From Polynucleobacter sp. AP-Sving-400A-A2 (lineage in GTDB: Bacteria; Pseudomonadota; Gammaproteobacteria; Burkholderiales; Burkholderiaceae): a stretch of DNA of 64,000 bases. The stretch spans positions 744,001-808,000 of the forward strand of contig NZ_CP061312.1 of assembly GCF_018688155.1 (NCBI RefSeq), read 5' to 3'. Numbering within the stretch: the first letter of the stretch is position 1; each line of letters begins with the position of its first letter. The translations under genes and the position numbers were made by a program. This document shows positions 21,682 through 31,096 of the stretch, one piece after another. The notes below the pieces were generated by a model that saw nothing but the letters and a program-made list of their open reading frames with translations, was not told the DNA's origin and searched no databases.

Positions 21682-22803
21682 ATGAGTCTTTTATTCTCCA
21701 GTTATGTTCTAAGCTCCCCTAAGGGGCCTCTAACCCTCTCAAACCGGGTGGTTGTGGCACCAATGTGCCAGTACTCTGCAGTCAATGGAGAGGCTCAGGA
21801 TTGGCATCTCATGCACTGGGGCAATCTCCTCAATAGTGGCGCAGGGCTTTTCATCATCGAAGCCACTGGCGTGACCCCTGAGGGTCGCATTACCCCTGTA
21901 TGCCTGGGCCTGTGGGATGACCGCACAGAAGCGGCCCTGAAAGACAAGCTCACGAGGGCCCGGAGTTTAGCTCCAGCCACCCCTGTGTTTATTCAGCTGG
22001 CGCATGCTGGTCGTAAAGCCTCCAGTGCTAGCCCTTGGGCTGGCGGTCAGTTGCTTTCTAAAGAGCAGGGCGGCTGGGACATGGTTGCGCCATCCGCCAT
22101 TCCGCAACTCAAGGATGAACGTTTGCCGCATGAGCTCTCCAAAACAGAGTTAGCTGAACTCATCACTGCATTTGTCATTGCAGCGCAACGCTCTGAGCGA
22201 ATTGGGATTGATGGCATTGAATTACACGGTGCCCATGGCTATCTATTGCATCAGTTTTTGTCGCCCATCGCCAATCAACGTACAGATGAATATGGCGGCT
22301 CTTATGAAAACCGTATCCGCTTTCCTTTGGAATTATTTGCGGCGGTACGAAAGGCCTATCAAGGTGTCTTAGGTATTCGCATTTCTGCAAGCGATTGGAT
22401 CGAGGGTGGTTGGACGCCCGAAGAAACGGCTGATTTTGCTGCTCGACTGAAGCCCTTGGGATGTAATTTTGTTCACATCTCTTCAGGGGGAATTTCTCCA
22501 TTGCAAAAGATTGCGATTGGACCAAATTACCAAGTGCCATTTGCCAAGATTGTGAAAGACAAGTCGGGCATTCCAACGATGACAGTGGGCTTGATTACCG
22601 ACCCTAAGCAGGCTGAAGATATTTTGCAAAAAGGGGATGCGGATTTAATCGCTCTGGCACGGGCATTTTTATACAAACCCCGTTGGGCTTGGGAGGCTGC
22701 TGCAGCCCTAGGTGGCATCGTACCTTCCAATGAGCGTTACTGGCGCTGTTTACCGCGTGAAGCTCAGGCCATTTTTGGTGATGTCAAAGTAGGGCAGCGA
22801 TAA
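21682..22803 (+). CDS. NADH:flavin oxidoreductase, YqjM/XenA-type old yellow enzyme
   Basis: FMN-dependent ene-reductase that reduces activated C=C bonds of enals, enones or xenobiotics with NAD(P)H. The 373-residue TIM barrel shows the YqjM-class FMN motif VVVAPMCQYSA with its cysteine, DWHLMHWGN, the substrate-ligand pair HGAHGYLLHQFLSP with YGGSYENRIRF, and the C-terminal TVGLITDPKQAEDIL plus ALARAFLYKPRWAW. The ATG at 21682 follows TAAAGGTAAG. It is divergent from mmsA and 42 bp upstream of a TctC-type binding protein. The physiological substrate is unknown. Confidence 0.88.
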   Translation: MSLLFSSYVLSSPKGPLTLSNRVVVAPMCQYSAVNGEAQDWHLMHWGNLLNSGAGLFIIEATGVTPEGRITPVCLGLWDDRTEAALKDKLTRARSLAPATPVFIQLAHAGRKASSASPWAGGQLLSKEQGGWDMVAPSAIPQLKDERLPHELSKTELAELITAFVIAAQRSERIGIDGIELHGAHGYLLHQFLSPIANQRTDEYGGSYENRIRFPLELFAAVRKAYQGVLGIRISASDWIEGGWTPEETADFAARLKPLGCNFVHISSGGISPLQKIAIGPNYQVPFAKIVKDKSGIPTMTVGLITDPKQAEDILQKGDADLIALARAFLYKPRWAWEAAAALGGIVPSNERYWRCLPREAQAIFGDVKVGQR

Positions 22804-22845
22804 TTCTTTCAAACAACAAATGAAACTCAGTTTTTGGAGATCAAT

Positions 22846-23823
22846 ATGAAATCAATCAAACTTATCTATCGTTCTTTAGCCATCGTTAGCATTGCATTAG
22901 GCTCTCACCTTGTTCATGCCCAAGCATTCCCGGATCGACCCATTACCTTGGTTGTTCCGAACCCGCCTGGAGGCTTAGTGGATACCTCGGCGCGTTTATT
23001 GAGTGAGCCTCTAACTCGGGTGATTGGTCAGCCAGTGATTGTGGATAACAAGCCAGGCGCCAGCGGAAATACGGCCTATCAATATGTTGCCAAGGCCAAG
23101 CCCGATGGATACACCTTGCTGATTTCGTATTCTGGATACCACGTTGGCAATCCTTCCTTGATGGATAAATTACCGTGGGATCCAATTAAAGATTTTTCTC
23201 CAGTTGGGCTCCTGACAGTTTCTACGAATGTGATTGCAGTGCATCCTTCGGTACCTGTGAATAACCTAAAAGAATTGATTGCTTACGCTAAAGCCAATCC
23301 TGGCAAGCTCAATTACGCCTCGCAGGGCAATGGCTCTGTATCTCATATTGGCACTGAAATCTTTAAGCAAAATACGGGTGTAGATATCGTTCACGTACCG
23401 TACAAGGGTTCTGGTCCTGCAATTCAGGATGTATTGGCAGGTCAGGTGCAAGTATTTATTACGACACCACCTTCGGTGATGCAACACGTACAAAGCGGAA
23501 AGCTAAAAGGCTTGGCTGTGACGGGTAAAAGTCGTCACCCTGGTATGCCCAATGTGCCTACGACTGCCGAAGCAGGCTTGCCTACATTTCAATTGGAATC
23601 TTGGGTAGCTTTATATGCGCCAGCGGGCACGCCAGCACCAGTCATTACTAAGCTGACCGAGTCTGTTAAGAAAAGTCTTGCTCTACCTGAAGTGAAAGAA
23701 CGCTCTGATGCCGCTGGTGTTGAGTTGCGTTATTTAACGCCTCCACAGATGGATGCCTTACTGAAGAAAGAATTGCCTTATTGGGATAAAGCAATCAAAT
23801 CCGCCAATATCAAGCTTGATTAA
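22846..23823 (+). CDS. tripartite tricarboxylate transporter-type substrate-binding protein (Bug/TctC family)
   Basis: Periplasmic binding protein of the Bug family (PF03401), very abundant in Burkholderiales, which captures small organic acids and related compounds. The 325 residues begin with a signal peptide cleaved after LVHAQA or nearby. The family motif AFPDRPITLVVPNPPGG follows, and later PGASGNTAYQYVAKAKPDGYTLL and VDIVHVPYKGSGPAIQDVLAGQV. The ATG at 22846 is six bases after GGAG; an upstream TTG at 22834 is less likely. No TctA/TctB membrane genes are adjacent, so it is an orphan receptor, as is common. Ligand unknown. Confidence 0.88.
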   Translation: MKSIKLIYRSLAIVSIALGSHLVHAQAFPDRPITLVVPNPPGGLVDTSARLLSEPLTRVIGQPVIVDNKPGASGNTAYQYVAKAKPDGYTLLISYSGYHVGNPSLMDKLPWDPIKDFSPVGLLTVSTNVIAVHPSVPVNNLKELIAYAKANPGKLNYASQGNGSVSHIGTEIFKQNTGVDIVHVPYKGSGPAIQDVLAGQVQVFITTPPSVMQHVQSGKLKGLAVTGKSRHPGMPNVPTTAEAGLPTFQLESWVALYAPAGTPAPVITKLTESVKKSLALPEVKERSDAAGVELRYLTPPQMDALLKKELPYWDKAIKSANIKLD

Positions 23824-23834
23824 GTGATCCATAA

Positions 23835-24494
23835 ATGAAGCAACACTCCGTACGAGAATCTTGGTTAGAAGATGCAGTAAGACATTTGGAGCCGGTATTC
23901 TCAAAGGCGGGATATGCCATACCCCCAGTAAGAGTATCCTGCGGTTTTCCAGCCTCTAGCAGTCCCAGAACAACCTTGGGGCAATGCTGGCCGCGCGAGC
24001 GCTCTGGTGGGGGAGTGAACGAGATCTTTATTTCACCTAAGTTAGATGATCCCGTTCAGTTGTTAGATACCTTGGTACATGAGTTGTGCCACGCCGTGGA
24101 TGATTGCTTTAGCGGTCATGGCGAGGACTTCAAGGGCATTGCCCAGACTGTAGGTTTAGAAGGTCCCGCTAGAATGGCTCACGCAACCGAAGAGTTGATG
24201 GTGCGCCTTATGATGATCAGCCAAGAGCTTGGGCCATATCCACATCAGGCAATCGTTTTTCCACCTCCGAGGCCGAGCAATGCCAGTCGCAATAAAGCTA
24301 AGTGCGGGCAGTGCGGATATGAGGTCACGCTACTAAAGAAATGGGCAACCTATGGCGCACCTATTTGCCCTAAAGACAATATTCGAATGCAAGAAGCGCT
24401 GATCGAGACAATCGAAAATACGACTGAGCACGATACAGAATCGGTTACAGGATCTAAACCTAAGAAGGATGAAATCCGCCGCGCTATCAGTTAA
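23835..24494 (+). CDS. SprT-like zinc metallopeptidase-domain protein
   Basis: A 219-residue SprT-like protein. It has the zinc metallopeptidase motif HELCHAVDD (HExxH form) with a downstream GHGEDFKGIAQTVGL that supplies the third ligand, and a C-terminal zinc ribbon (CGQCGYEV and a later CPKD). SprT-like domains are found in the eukaryotic repair protease Spartan and in bacterial proteins of unclear role; whether this one is an active peptidase cannot be told from sequence. The ATG lies 11 bp after the binding-protein stop. It is convergent with dnaQ (13 bp gap), and no terminator is visible between them. Confidence 0.8.
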   Translation: MKQHSVRESWLEDAVRHLEPVFSKAGYAIPPVRVSCGFPASSSPRTTLGQCWPRERSGGGVNEIFISPKLDDPVQLLDTLVHELCHAVDDCFSGHGEDFKGIAQTVGLEGPARMAHATEELMVRLMMISQELGPYPHQAIVFPPPRPSNASRNKAKCGQCGYEVTLLKKWATYGAPICPKDNIRMQEALIETIENTTEHDTESVTGSKPKKDEIRRAIS

Positions 24495-24507
24495 TCAAAA
24501 TGACTGA

Positions 24508-25218
24508 TTAACTAGCGATAGCAGCAGGATTCCAAACAGGATCCTTCTTGCTTGCCTTGGCAATGTCAGCCAAGATCTTTTCATGCAACTGGCAATCTTC
24601 CTCGCTTGCCGCTATGATTTTGAGCATGGTGGGCAAGGCTTTCGCTTGTCCTGATGCATCAGTGCCAACGGTGTAATCAATGAGGTCAATCGATAAGTCT
24701 TCTTGCCCACGCGTCATCGCTACATAGACTTCAGCTAATAACTGGGCATCCAATAGAGCACCGTGTAGGGTGCGATGTTGATTGCTAATCGCAAAGCGCT
24801 CACAGAGGGCGTCAAGCGAATTACGCTTACCCGGGAACATCTGACGGGCATCGAGTAGGGTGTCGGTAATTTTGGAGGCAAGACCTCTAAAAGCTGGGCG
24901 CTTGAGCAAAGCAAATTCGTTATCGAGGAAGCCTAAGTCAAACGCCGCATTATGAATAACTACCTCAGCACCATCAACAAATTCAATCAACTCTTCCACA
25001 ATATTTGAGAACACGGGTTTGTCAGACAGGAACTCACGAGAGAGTCCATGAACTGCAAAAGCGCCGGCATCGATATCACGCTCAGGATTAATGTAGTAAT
25101 GAAAAGTGCGTTCAGTTAAGCGGCGACCCACCATCTCAACGCAAGCAATTTCAATAATACGATCGCCTGTAGCGGGATTGAGGCCGGTTGTTTCGGTATC
25201 GAGAATCACTTGACGCAT
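24508..25218 (-). CDS. dnaQ: DNA polymerase III subunit epsilon (3'-5' proofreading exonuclease)
   Basis: Proofreading exonuclease subunit of the replicative polymerase. The DEDDh catalytic motifs are all visible: Exo I LDTETTG (Asp7, Glu9), Exo II HNAAFDLGFLDNE, and Exo III HGALLDAQLLAEVY. Length is 236 residues, and the C-terminal tail after about 185 should bind the alpha subunit. Its ATG overlaps the stop of the RND pump gene (TAATG at 25216-25220 on the minus strand). It therefore appears to be the last gene of an efflux operon, unlike the rnhA-dnaQ pairing of enterics; here rnhA is 4.6 kb upstream. Confidence 0.94.
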   Translation of the reverse strand: MRQVILDTETTGLNPATGDRIIEIACVEMVGRRLTERTFHYYINPERDIDAGAFAVHGLSREFLSDKPVFSNIVEELIEFVDGAEVVIHNAAFDLGFLDNEFALLKRPAFRGLASKITDTLLDARQMFPGKRNSLDALCERFAISNQHRTLHGALLDAQLLAEVYVAMTRGQEDLSIDLIDYTVGTDASGQAKALPTMLKIIAASEEDCQLHEKILADIAKASKKDPVWNPAAIAS

Positions 25219-28200
25219 TAGGTACCTTCTAAGGCGGATGGGGGGATTTCAAGAGGGCCATTACCCGCGTACTTATCTAGGTACAGATAGATCACTGGAG
25301 TAATAATGAGCGTTACAAATTGCGAGAAGATTAAACCGCCAGCGACACTAATCCCTAGAGGCTGCCGAAGCTCTGCACCAGCACCAATTCCGAAGGCAAT
25401 GGGGAGAACGCCCATTAAGGCAGCGAATGTAGTCATCATGATCGGGCGGAAGCGCAAAATACAGGCCTCCCGAATCGCTTTCTCAGGTGACATGCCTTGA
25501 TTACGTTGTGCATCCAAAGCAAAGTCAATCATTAAGATCGCATTCTTCTTCACGATACCAATTAGCAATAAGATACCAATCGAAGCGATGATAGTGAGCT
25601 CAAATCCAAAAATACGCAGTGCTAAGATCGCGCCAATTGCTGCTGAGGGCAGACCCGCCAAGATCGTTAGCGGATGAATATAACTCTCGTACAGAACTCC
25701 CAAGAGAATATAAATTACGCCTAAGGCTGCAAAAATTAAAATTAATTGTCCCGACTGATTGCTCTTAAAGACAGCAGCGTCACCACCGTAGCTAGTAATG
25801 ATTGATGTCGGTAATTTAATTTCACTGGTGTAGGCTTCAATCTTTTTAGTAGCATCACCCAAGAACACATCTGGCGCTAGATTGAACGATAGAGTGACTG
25901 CAGGGATTTGCCCTTGGTGGTTGACAGCGGTAGGACCAATACTTCTGGTAAAGCTGGCTACACTAGAGAGTGGTATGAGCTTATCAGTTGCGCGGCCACG
26001 AACAAACACCTTATTGAGATCCGTCTCATACTGACGATCCTCCTCTGCAGTTTCCAGAATGACGTAATAAGTATTCACGGGGGTATAAATTGTGGAGACT
26101 TGTTTTTGGCCAAAGGAGTTATACAGTGCTGCACGGATATCGGTGATTGAGACGCCAGCGCTCGCTGCTTTCTCACGATCAATATCAATTTTGACATTAA
26201 GACCCTTTAGTTGAGAGTCGCTGGTGACGTCGCGGAAGATGGGGTCAGCACGCATTTTCTGCAGCAACTTATCTGCCCACTCATTTACACCTTCAAAGCC
26301 AACGCTTTGCAATGTAAATTGATAGCGACTTTTACTGCCTCGGCCACCGAGTTGTAAATTTTGCACTGGGCGCATGAACACCTGTAACCCAGGAATTTCC
26401 CTGAACTTGGTTCTGAGCTCCTCCATTACTTTTGCCATCTTGGGTCGATCACCCTTAGGCTTTAAAACGACAAAGATACGTCCAGTATTGCTGCCTGAGC
26501 TATTGCCTCCACCGACAATCGAAATAGAGCTCTCCACATTAGGATCGTTATTGACTATGGCTGCTGCTCGATCTTGCAGGATGAGCATCGCCTTGAAAGA
26601 GATGTCCTCAGATGCCTCAGTGGTTACTGAAATTTGTCCGATATCTTCCTCTGGGAAAAATCCTGTAGGACTACTCATAAACAGAATAATCGTAATTACG
26701 AAAGTAGAAAGGGCGCCCCACAACACTTTTTTGCGATGCAGTAATGCCAGATCCAAATAATGCACATAGGTCTTTAGCATCCAATCGAAAAAGCGATCAA
26801 ACTTCTTGTTGATGGCATATTCCTTAGCGTGCTGCCCTGGTTTTGGCAAAAAGCGACTGCATAGCATGGGGACTATCGTGAGCGATACCACTGCGGACAC
26901 TAGAATCGATAGCGATACCACTACCGCAAATTCTCTAAACAAGAGACCAATAGGACCGGGCAAAAAGAAGAGCGGGATAAATACAGCTACCAAAGAAAGG
27001 GAGATAGAAAAAATCGTAAATCCAACTTCTTGACTTCCTTTGAGAGAGGCTTTAAGTGGATCCATGCCTTCCTCAATGTGGCGCATGATATTTTCTATAA
27101 CAACAATCGCGTCATCGACGACTAAGCCCACTGCCAAGGTAATGCCGAGTAGAGAAATATTGTCTAGGCTGTAGCCTAAAAAATATAAAAGCGAGAAAGC
27201 GCCAATCAGCGAGATGGGTAGGCTGATCGAGGGAATGATGGTGGCGGAAAGATGTTTTAAGAATAAGAACATCACAAGCACTACCAGAAGAACTGTTAGT
27301 GCTAGGGTAATGTTGACGTCATGGATCGCTTCAATAATGGATAGCGAGCGGTCATTCGCAAGCTGTAACTGAACCGAGTCTGGCATTTGCTTTTTAAGTT
27401 TTGGCAGTAACTCTTTGACGGATTTAACTACTTCAACCGTATTGGCGTTCGGCTGACGTAACACAGCAATTGCAATTGATCTCTCACCGTTAACGCTAGC
27501 TAAGGTTTTTACATCCTCATAGCTTTCAATGACTTCAGCTACGTCTTTGAGGTAGATTGGTAAACCATTCTTCTGGCTAATAATGAGGTTGCCGAATTCT
27601 TCTGGTCTGACCAATTGCGGGTTGGCGTAAATCGTGATGGATTGGCGGGGACCATCTAAAACACCTAAAGGACTATTTGCGTTGGCTTTATTGATCGCAA
27701 CCGAGACATCTTCCATTGTTAGATTGCGGTTTCCTAAGGCATCTGGGTTAACGCGCACGCGGATGGCATAACGCTTTGCTCCATAGACAATGACTTGTGC
27801 AACACCGCCGATGGTTGACAAGTTCGGCGAGAGAAGATTTTCTGCATAGTCATTTAAATCTGAGAGACTCACAGAAGGAGACTGCATCCTCACTACCAAA
27901 ATTGGGGTATCGGCAGGATTCACCTTACGGTAAGACGGTGGTACCGTCATTTCAATCGGGAGGCGTTTTTGAGCGCGTAGTAGTGCTGCTTGCACATCGA
28001 CTGCGGCCTTATCGATATCACGATCAGTATTGAACTCGAGGGTAACGCTAGTACTACCAAGAGAGTTGGTAGAGCTGATGACCTTAACGCCATCAATGGT
28101 AGAGAACTCTTTTTCTAATGGTAGCGCTACAGCCGACGCCATATTTTCTGGTGAAGCCCCTGGTAAAGATGCGCTCACAGAAATAACGGGCGTATTAAAG

Positions 28201-28316
28201 CTAGGTAATGCTGCGACTGGAATATTGAGATAAGCGATTACCCCAGCAATGACTGTTGATACCGAAAGCAGTACCGTCATTACCGGACGGCGAATACATA
28301 ATTCAGATAGGGTCAT
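25218..28316 (-). CDS. RND multidrug efflux transporter, AcrB/MexB-type inner-membrane subunit
   Basis: Proton-driven efflux pump of the HAE1 family, 1032 residues, working with a membrane-fusion protein and an outer-membrane channel. It begins MTLSELCIRRPVMTVLLSVSTV and carries the first periplasmic-loop motif PGASPENMASAVALPLE. TM4 has VGLVVDDAIVVIENIMRH with the proton-relay Asp pair, and TM10-12 include GIVKKNAILMIDFA and the repeat-end motif RFRPIMMTTFAALMGVLP. The gene overlaps the fusion-protein gene by 4 bp and dnaQ by 1 bp. No outer-membrane partner gene lies here, so a TolC-like protein elsewhere is needed. Substrates unknown. Confidence 0.93.
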   Translation of the reverse strand: MTLSELCIRRPVMTVLLSVSTVIAGVIAYLNIPVAALPSFNTPVISVSASLPGASPENMASAVALPLEKEFSTIDGVKVISSTNSLGSTSVTLEFNTDRDIDKAAVDVQAALLRAQKRLPIEMTVPPSYRKVNPADTPILVVRMQSPSVSLSDLNDYAENLLSPNLSTIGGVAQVIVYGAKRYAIRVRVNPDALGNRNLTMEDVSVAINKANANSPLGVLDGPRQSITIYANPQLVRPEEFGNLIISQKNGLPIYLKDVAEVIESYEDVKTLASVNGERSIAIAVLRQPNANTVEVVKSVKELLPKLKKQMPDSVQLQLANDRSLSIIEAIHDVNITLALTVLLVVLVMFLFLKHLSATIIPSISLPISLIGAFSLLYFLGYSLDNISLLGITLAVGLVVDDAIVVIENIMRHIEEGMDPLKASLKGSQEVGFTIFSISLSLVAVFIPLFFLPGPIGLLFREFAVVVSLSILVSAVVSLTIVPMLCSRFLPKPGQHAKEYAINKKFDRFFDWMLKTYVHYLDLALLHRKKVLWGALSTFVITIILFMSSPTGFFPEEDIGQISVTTEASEDISFKAMLILQDRAAAIVNNDPNVESSISIVGGGNSSGSNTGRIFVVLKPKGDRPKMAKVMEELRTKFREIPGLQVFMRPVQNLQLGGRGSKSRYQFTLQSVGFEGVNEWADKLLQKMRADPIFRDVTSDSQLKGLNVKIDIDREKAASAGVSITDIRAALYNSFGQKQVSTIYTPVNTYYVILETAEEDRQYETDLNKVFVRGRATDKLIPLSSVASFTRSIGPTAVNHQGQIPAVTLSFNLAPDVFLGDATKKIEAYTSEIKLPTSIITSYGGDAAVFKSNQSGQLILIFAALGVIYILLGVLYESYIHPLTILAGLPSAAIGAILALRIFGFELTIIASIGILLLIGIVKKNAILMIDFALDAQRNQGMSPEKAIREACILRFRPIMMTTFAALMGVLPIAFGIGAGAELRQPLGISVAGGLIFSQFVTLIITPVIYLYLDKYAGNGPLEIPPSALEGT

Positions 28317-29695
28317 TTCTTATCTGCTGCAGTAGGAGTGGCTGGAGCTTTAGTCTCTGAAGCCTTTGAGGGATCAGAGGGGGCATTAGCAGCAGGAGCA
28401 GGTGTAGGCGCAGCAGCTGGGTTCGCACCTTTCGCATCTTTAGCTTCCTTGGTTTTACTGCCAGGCCTTAAGTTTTGCTTGCCCTCTACTACTACTCGAT
28501 CGCCCGGCTCAATACCGGTGATAACAGAATTACCTTGGTATTCATAAACGACTTTAACTGGCTTGGATACTGCTTTACTATCTTTATCTACTGTGTAGAC
28601 CAGCCTACCACGAGGATTAATCACAATAGCTTGTGAGGGAACCACAAGCGCATCTTTTAAATCGCTAGCCACTAGCGAGACACGTGCAAATTGTCCAGGC
28701 AGCAGAGTCATAGCATCGTTCGGAATTTGCGCCTTGACTCGAACCGCTGCAATGGAAGGATCTACTTGGTTATCAATTACCAAGACTTTGCCTTGATAGG
28801 TTCTTTTGCCAGAGTCACCCACGGTGACTTTCACGGCGAGTGGCTCACCATCAAGTTGGTTCTCCAGCAAAAGGGGGATATCTTTTTCTGGGATCACAAA
28901 TTGGACATTAATTGGATTGAGTTGGGTAATGGTGACCATAGAGCCAACGCTAGTGGTTGCAGTTGAGCTCGTTGCAGTACTAACAACGTTACTTGCCTGC
29001 ACTAGAGATCCTGGGAAGACATTCACAATGCCTGCGCGACCAGTAATTGGAGAGCGGATGGAATCAAAAGAGAGCTGAACCTCTGCAGAACGAGCTGCAG
29101 CTTGTGCAGCCTTCGAATTTGCAAGAGAGGTTTCTAAGCCTGCCTTAGAAATAAAGTTTTTGGCAACCAATTCTTTGGCGCGCAAGTATTGATTCTGCGC
29201 GTCATCGGCTAAGGCTTTTAATCTTTCGTAATTTGCTTTGTCATTACGATTATCTAAAGTAAACAGGAGTTGCCCCTCTTTAACTTCTTCCCCGTCCTTA
29301 ATATGAATCTTGGCAACGGTGTTGGTTACCATTGGGCGAATATCTACGATGCTATTGCTCACGATCGTGCCAGTAGCTTCAATAATGAGCGGAACCTCTT
29401 TTTTATCGACTACAACTGAGGTGATGGTGACGACCCCACCTTTTTTCTCGGGAGCAGGAAAAAAATAGTCGTAGGCTTTCAAGCCAGCGTACAACACGAC
29501 AAGCACAAGCAAAATACGCCATTTGTATTTCAGGGTAAATGCTTTAACTGTGGTGAAGTCTAATTTTTTGAGCCTATCAAGGCGTAGGTATGGGGAAGTT
29601 TTTTTCCATAGGGCACACAGGCGGCCCATCACCCAGTTTTTGAGCTTTGGAAGTGAAGCGACTGCTTTATCAAGGGCTAATTCAATTTTTGACAC
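28313..29695 (-). CDS. RND efflux periplasmic adaptor (membrane-fusion protein)
   Basis: Adaptor that links the RND pump to the outer-membrane channel, 460 residues. The N-terminus has about 60 cytoplasmic residues before a single membrane anchor (about 58-78). That is longer than the usual lipoprotein or short signal-anchor. The lipoyl halves (GTIVSNSIVDIRPMV..IHIKDGEEVKEGQLLFTLD and FDSIRSPITGRAGIVNVFPGSLV) flank a coiled-coil hairpin. A tail of about 45 residues rich in Ala, Pro and Lys follows the last domain. It is the first gene of the adaptor-pump-dnaQ unit. An internal start that would shorten the N-terminal extension is possible. Confidence 0.9.
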   Translation of the reverse strand: MSKIELALDKAVASLPKLKNWVMGRLCALWKKTSPYLRLDRLKKLDFTTVKAFTLKYKWRILLVLVVLYAGLKAYDYFFPAPEKKGGVVTITSVVVDKKEVPLIIEATGTIVSNSIVDIRPMVTNTVAKIHIKDGEEVKEGQLLFTLDNRNDKANYERLKALADDAQNQYLRAKELVAKNFISKAGLETSLANSKAAQAAARSAEVQLSFDSIRSPITGRAGIVNVFPGSLVQASNVVSTATSSTATTSVGSMVTITQLNPINVQFVIPEKDIPLLLENQLDGEPLAVKVTVGDSGKRTYQGKVLVIDNQVDPSIAAVRVKAQIPNDAMTLLPGQFARVSLVASDLKDALVVPSQAIVINPRGRLVYTVDKDSKAVSKPVKVVYEYQGNSVITGIEPGDRVVVEGKQNLRPGSKTKEAKDAKGANPAAAPTPAPAANAPSDPSKASETKAPATPTAADKK

Positions 29696-29814
29696 GATCT
29701 CGGTATTTTTTCTTAGTTTTATATCGGTTTAGTAGGGAGTCATCTTTGCCGCCCTTGAACGAGATTATTTTCTCACAAGGCTCATAAACATGGGCAGTAG
29801 CGCCTCGATCCCAA

Positions 29815-30270
29815 TTAGGGCAGAAACTCCTCTACACCTTTGTTTGCCAATAGGTCTGCCAGCTCATTTCCAGGGTGTCCATTGTGCCCACGAACCCAAT
29901 GCCAAGTGATCGTATGGTGGGGAATGAGGGCATCTAATTCTTGCCATAAATCAGCGTTTTTGACGGGATCTTTACTAGCGGTTTTCCAGCCCCTCTTTTT
30001 CCAGCCCTCTAACCACTCAGTCACGCCTTTTTGGACATACTGAGAGTCGGTCCATAGTTCTACCGAGCTAGTTTGCTTCAGGGCTCGCAGCGCATGAATT
30101 ACGGCGCTAATTTCCATCCGATTATTGGTGGTGTGCTCAGCGCCGCCATGAAGATGCTTCTCGTGGCCGCCAGAGCGAAGAACAGCACCCCAGCCGCCGG
30201 GACCCGGATTGCCTTTGCAGGCGCCATCGGTGTAAATGACAATATGAGGAAGTGGTTTGGCGTGGGACAT
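29815..30270 (-). CDS. rnhA: ribonuclease HI
   Basis: Degrades the RNA strand of RNA-DNA hybrids. In the 151-residue protein the catalytic carboxylates are Asp15 ([16 protein letters not shown]), Glu53 (NNRMEISAV), Asp75 (LWTDSQY) and the Asp in NELADLLA, with the adjacent [12 protein letters not shown] loop. It lies 4 bp after the methyltransferase gene on the same strand, so the two probably share a transcript. The same methyltransferase-rnhA pairing is common in Burkholderiales. Confidence 0.95.
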   Translation of the reverse strand: MSHAKPLPHIVIYTDGACKGNPGPGGWGAVLRSGGHEKHLHGGAEHTTNNRMEISAVIHALRALKQTSSVELWTDSQYVQKGVTEWLEGWKKRGWKTASKDPVKNADLWQELDALIPHHTITWHWVRGHNGHPGNELADLLANKGVEEFLP

Positions 30271-30274
30271 GCCC

Positions 30275-31090
30275 TTAATTTACTCGGTCTTGCTGGTTTG
30301 CTAACTGCTGACGACTTTCCGCTACCGGGTTCAATTGAGTGATCGCTGGGATGCGTAGGCCTTGGACTTGTCCGATCAGGCGGATGCCTTGCTGGCGCTT
30401 AATGGCCGAAACCAGGAAAACAGCTCCAAAAATAGGCCACCAGCGGTTGCCAGCCGGCTCCATAAAGTCCATTCTGGCCATGCCTGACTCGCCACTTAAA
30501 GGGAGTTTATAGCAGCCAAAATGGCCTCTATCTAGAGAGAAGTTTAGTAACTGTAACCAATCTTTAATTCTGAGAAGGCCAATAAACTGTCCATCCCTTG
30601 GTAAATAGGGGGTGCCGATTAATCTACTGAGATATTGGCGCATGCCCCACAGACTAGCTGGATTAAATCCAGAAATAATCAAGCGGCCCTCAGGGCGAAG
30701 GACGCGCTCAGCCTCTCGCAGAATTTGATGAGGATCAGCGGCAAATTCCAAGACATGTGGCATCACCAATAAATCAATAGATTCAGAGGCAAAGGGGAGC
30801 TCATTGGCATTGCCCTCAATCTGATGCCAATTAAACTGGCCAGCCTGTTTTTGCCGGTCGTGGGTGTTTATTAGTAACGCGTGCAAGGGCATTCGGTTTT
30901 CTGCCAAGGTGTTCATTTGCGGCAAGCCAATTTGTACGGCATAAAAACCAAAGACATCAACCACAATTTGATTGAAGCATTTTTGCTCCCAAGCAAGTAC
31001 ATAGCGTCCTGGGGGTGATTGCAGCCACTTTTCCCACGAACTCCATGGTGGTGCGGGCATCTGAGAGGGGGCGGGTGGGGTTGGTATCAT
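30275..31090 (-). CDS. class I SAM-dependent methyltransferase (type 11)
   Basis: Predicted methyltransferase of 271 residues, substrate unknown. The methyltransf_11 core is visible at about 90-150 ([49 protein letters not shown]). The canonical glycine-rich SAM motif I near residue 45-60 is poorly conserved, as is usual in this proteobacterial subfamily encoded next to rnhA and gloB. The start is uncertain: the ATG at 31090 lies only 6 bp from the divergent gloB start and lacks a ribosome-binding site, and an ATG at 31060 is possible. It is upstream of rnhA. Confidence 0.8.
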   Translation of the reverse strand: MIPTPPAPSQMPAPPWSSWEKWLQSPPGRYVLAWEQKCFNQIVVDVFGFYAVQIGLPQMNTLAENRMPLHALLINTHDRQKQAGQFNWHQIEGNANELPFASESIDLLVMPHVLEFAADPHQILREAERVLRPEGRLIISGFNPASLWGMRQYLSRLIGTPYLPRDGQFIGLLRIKDWLQLLNFSLDRGHFGCYKLPLSGESGMARMDFMEPAGNRWWPIFGAVFLVSAIKRQQGIRLIGQVQGLRIPAITQLNPVAESRQQLANQQDRVN

Positions 31091-31096
31091 GGGTCT

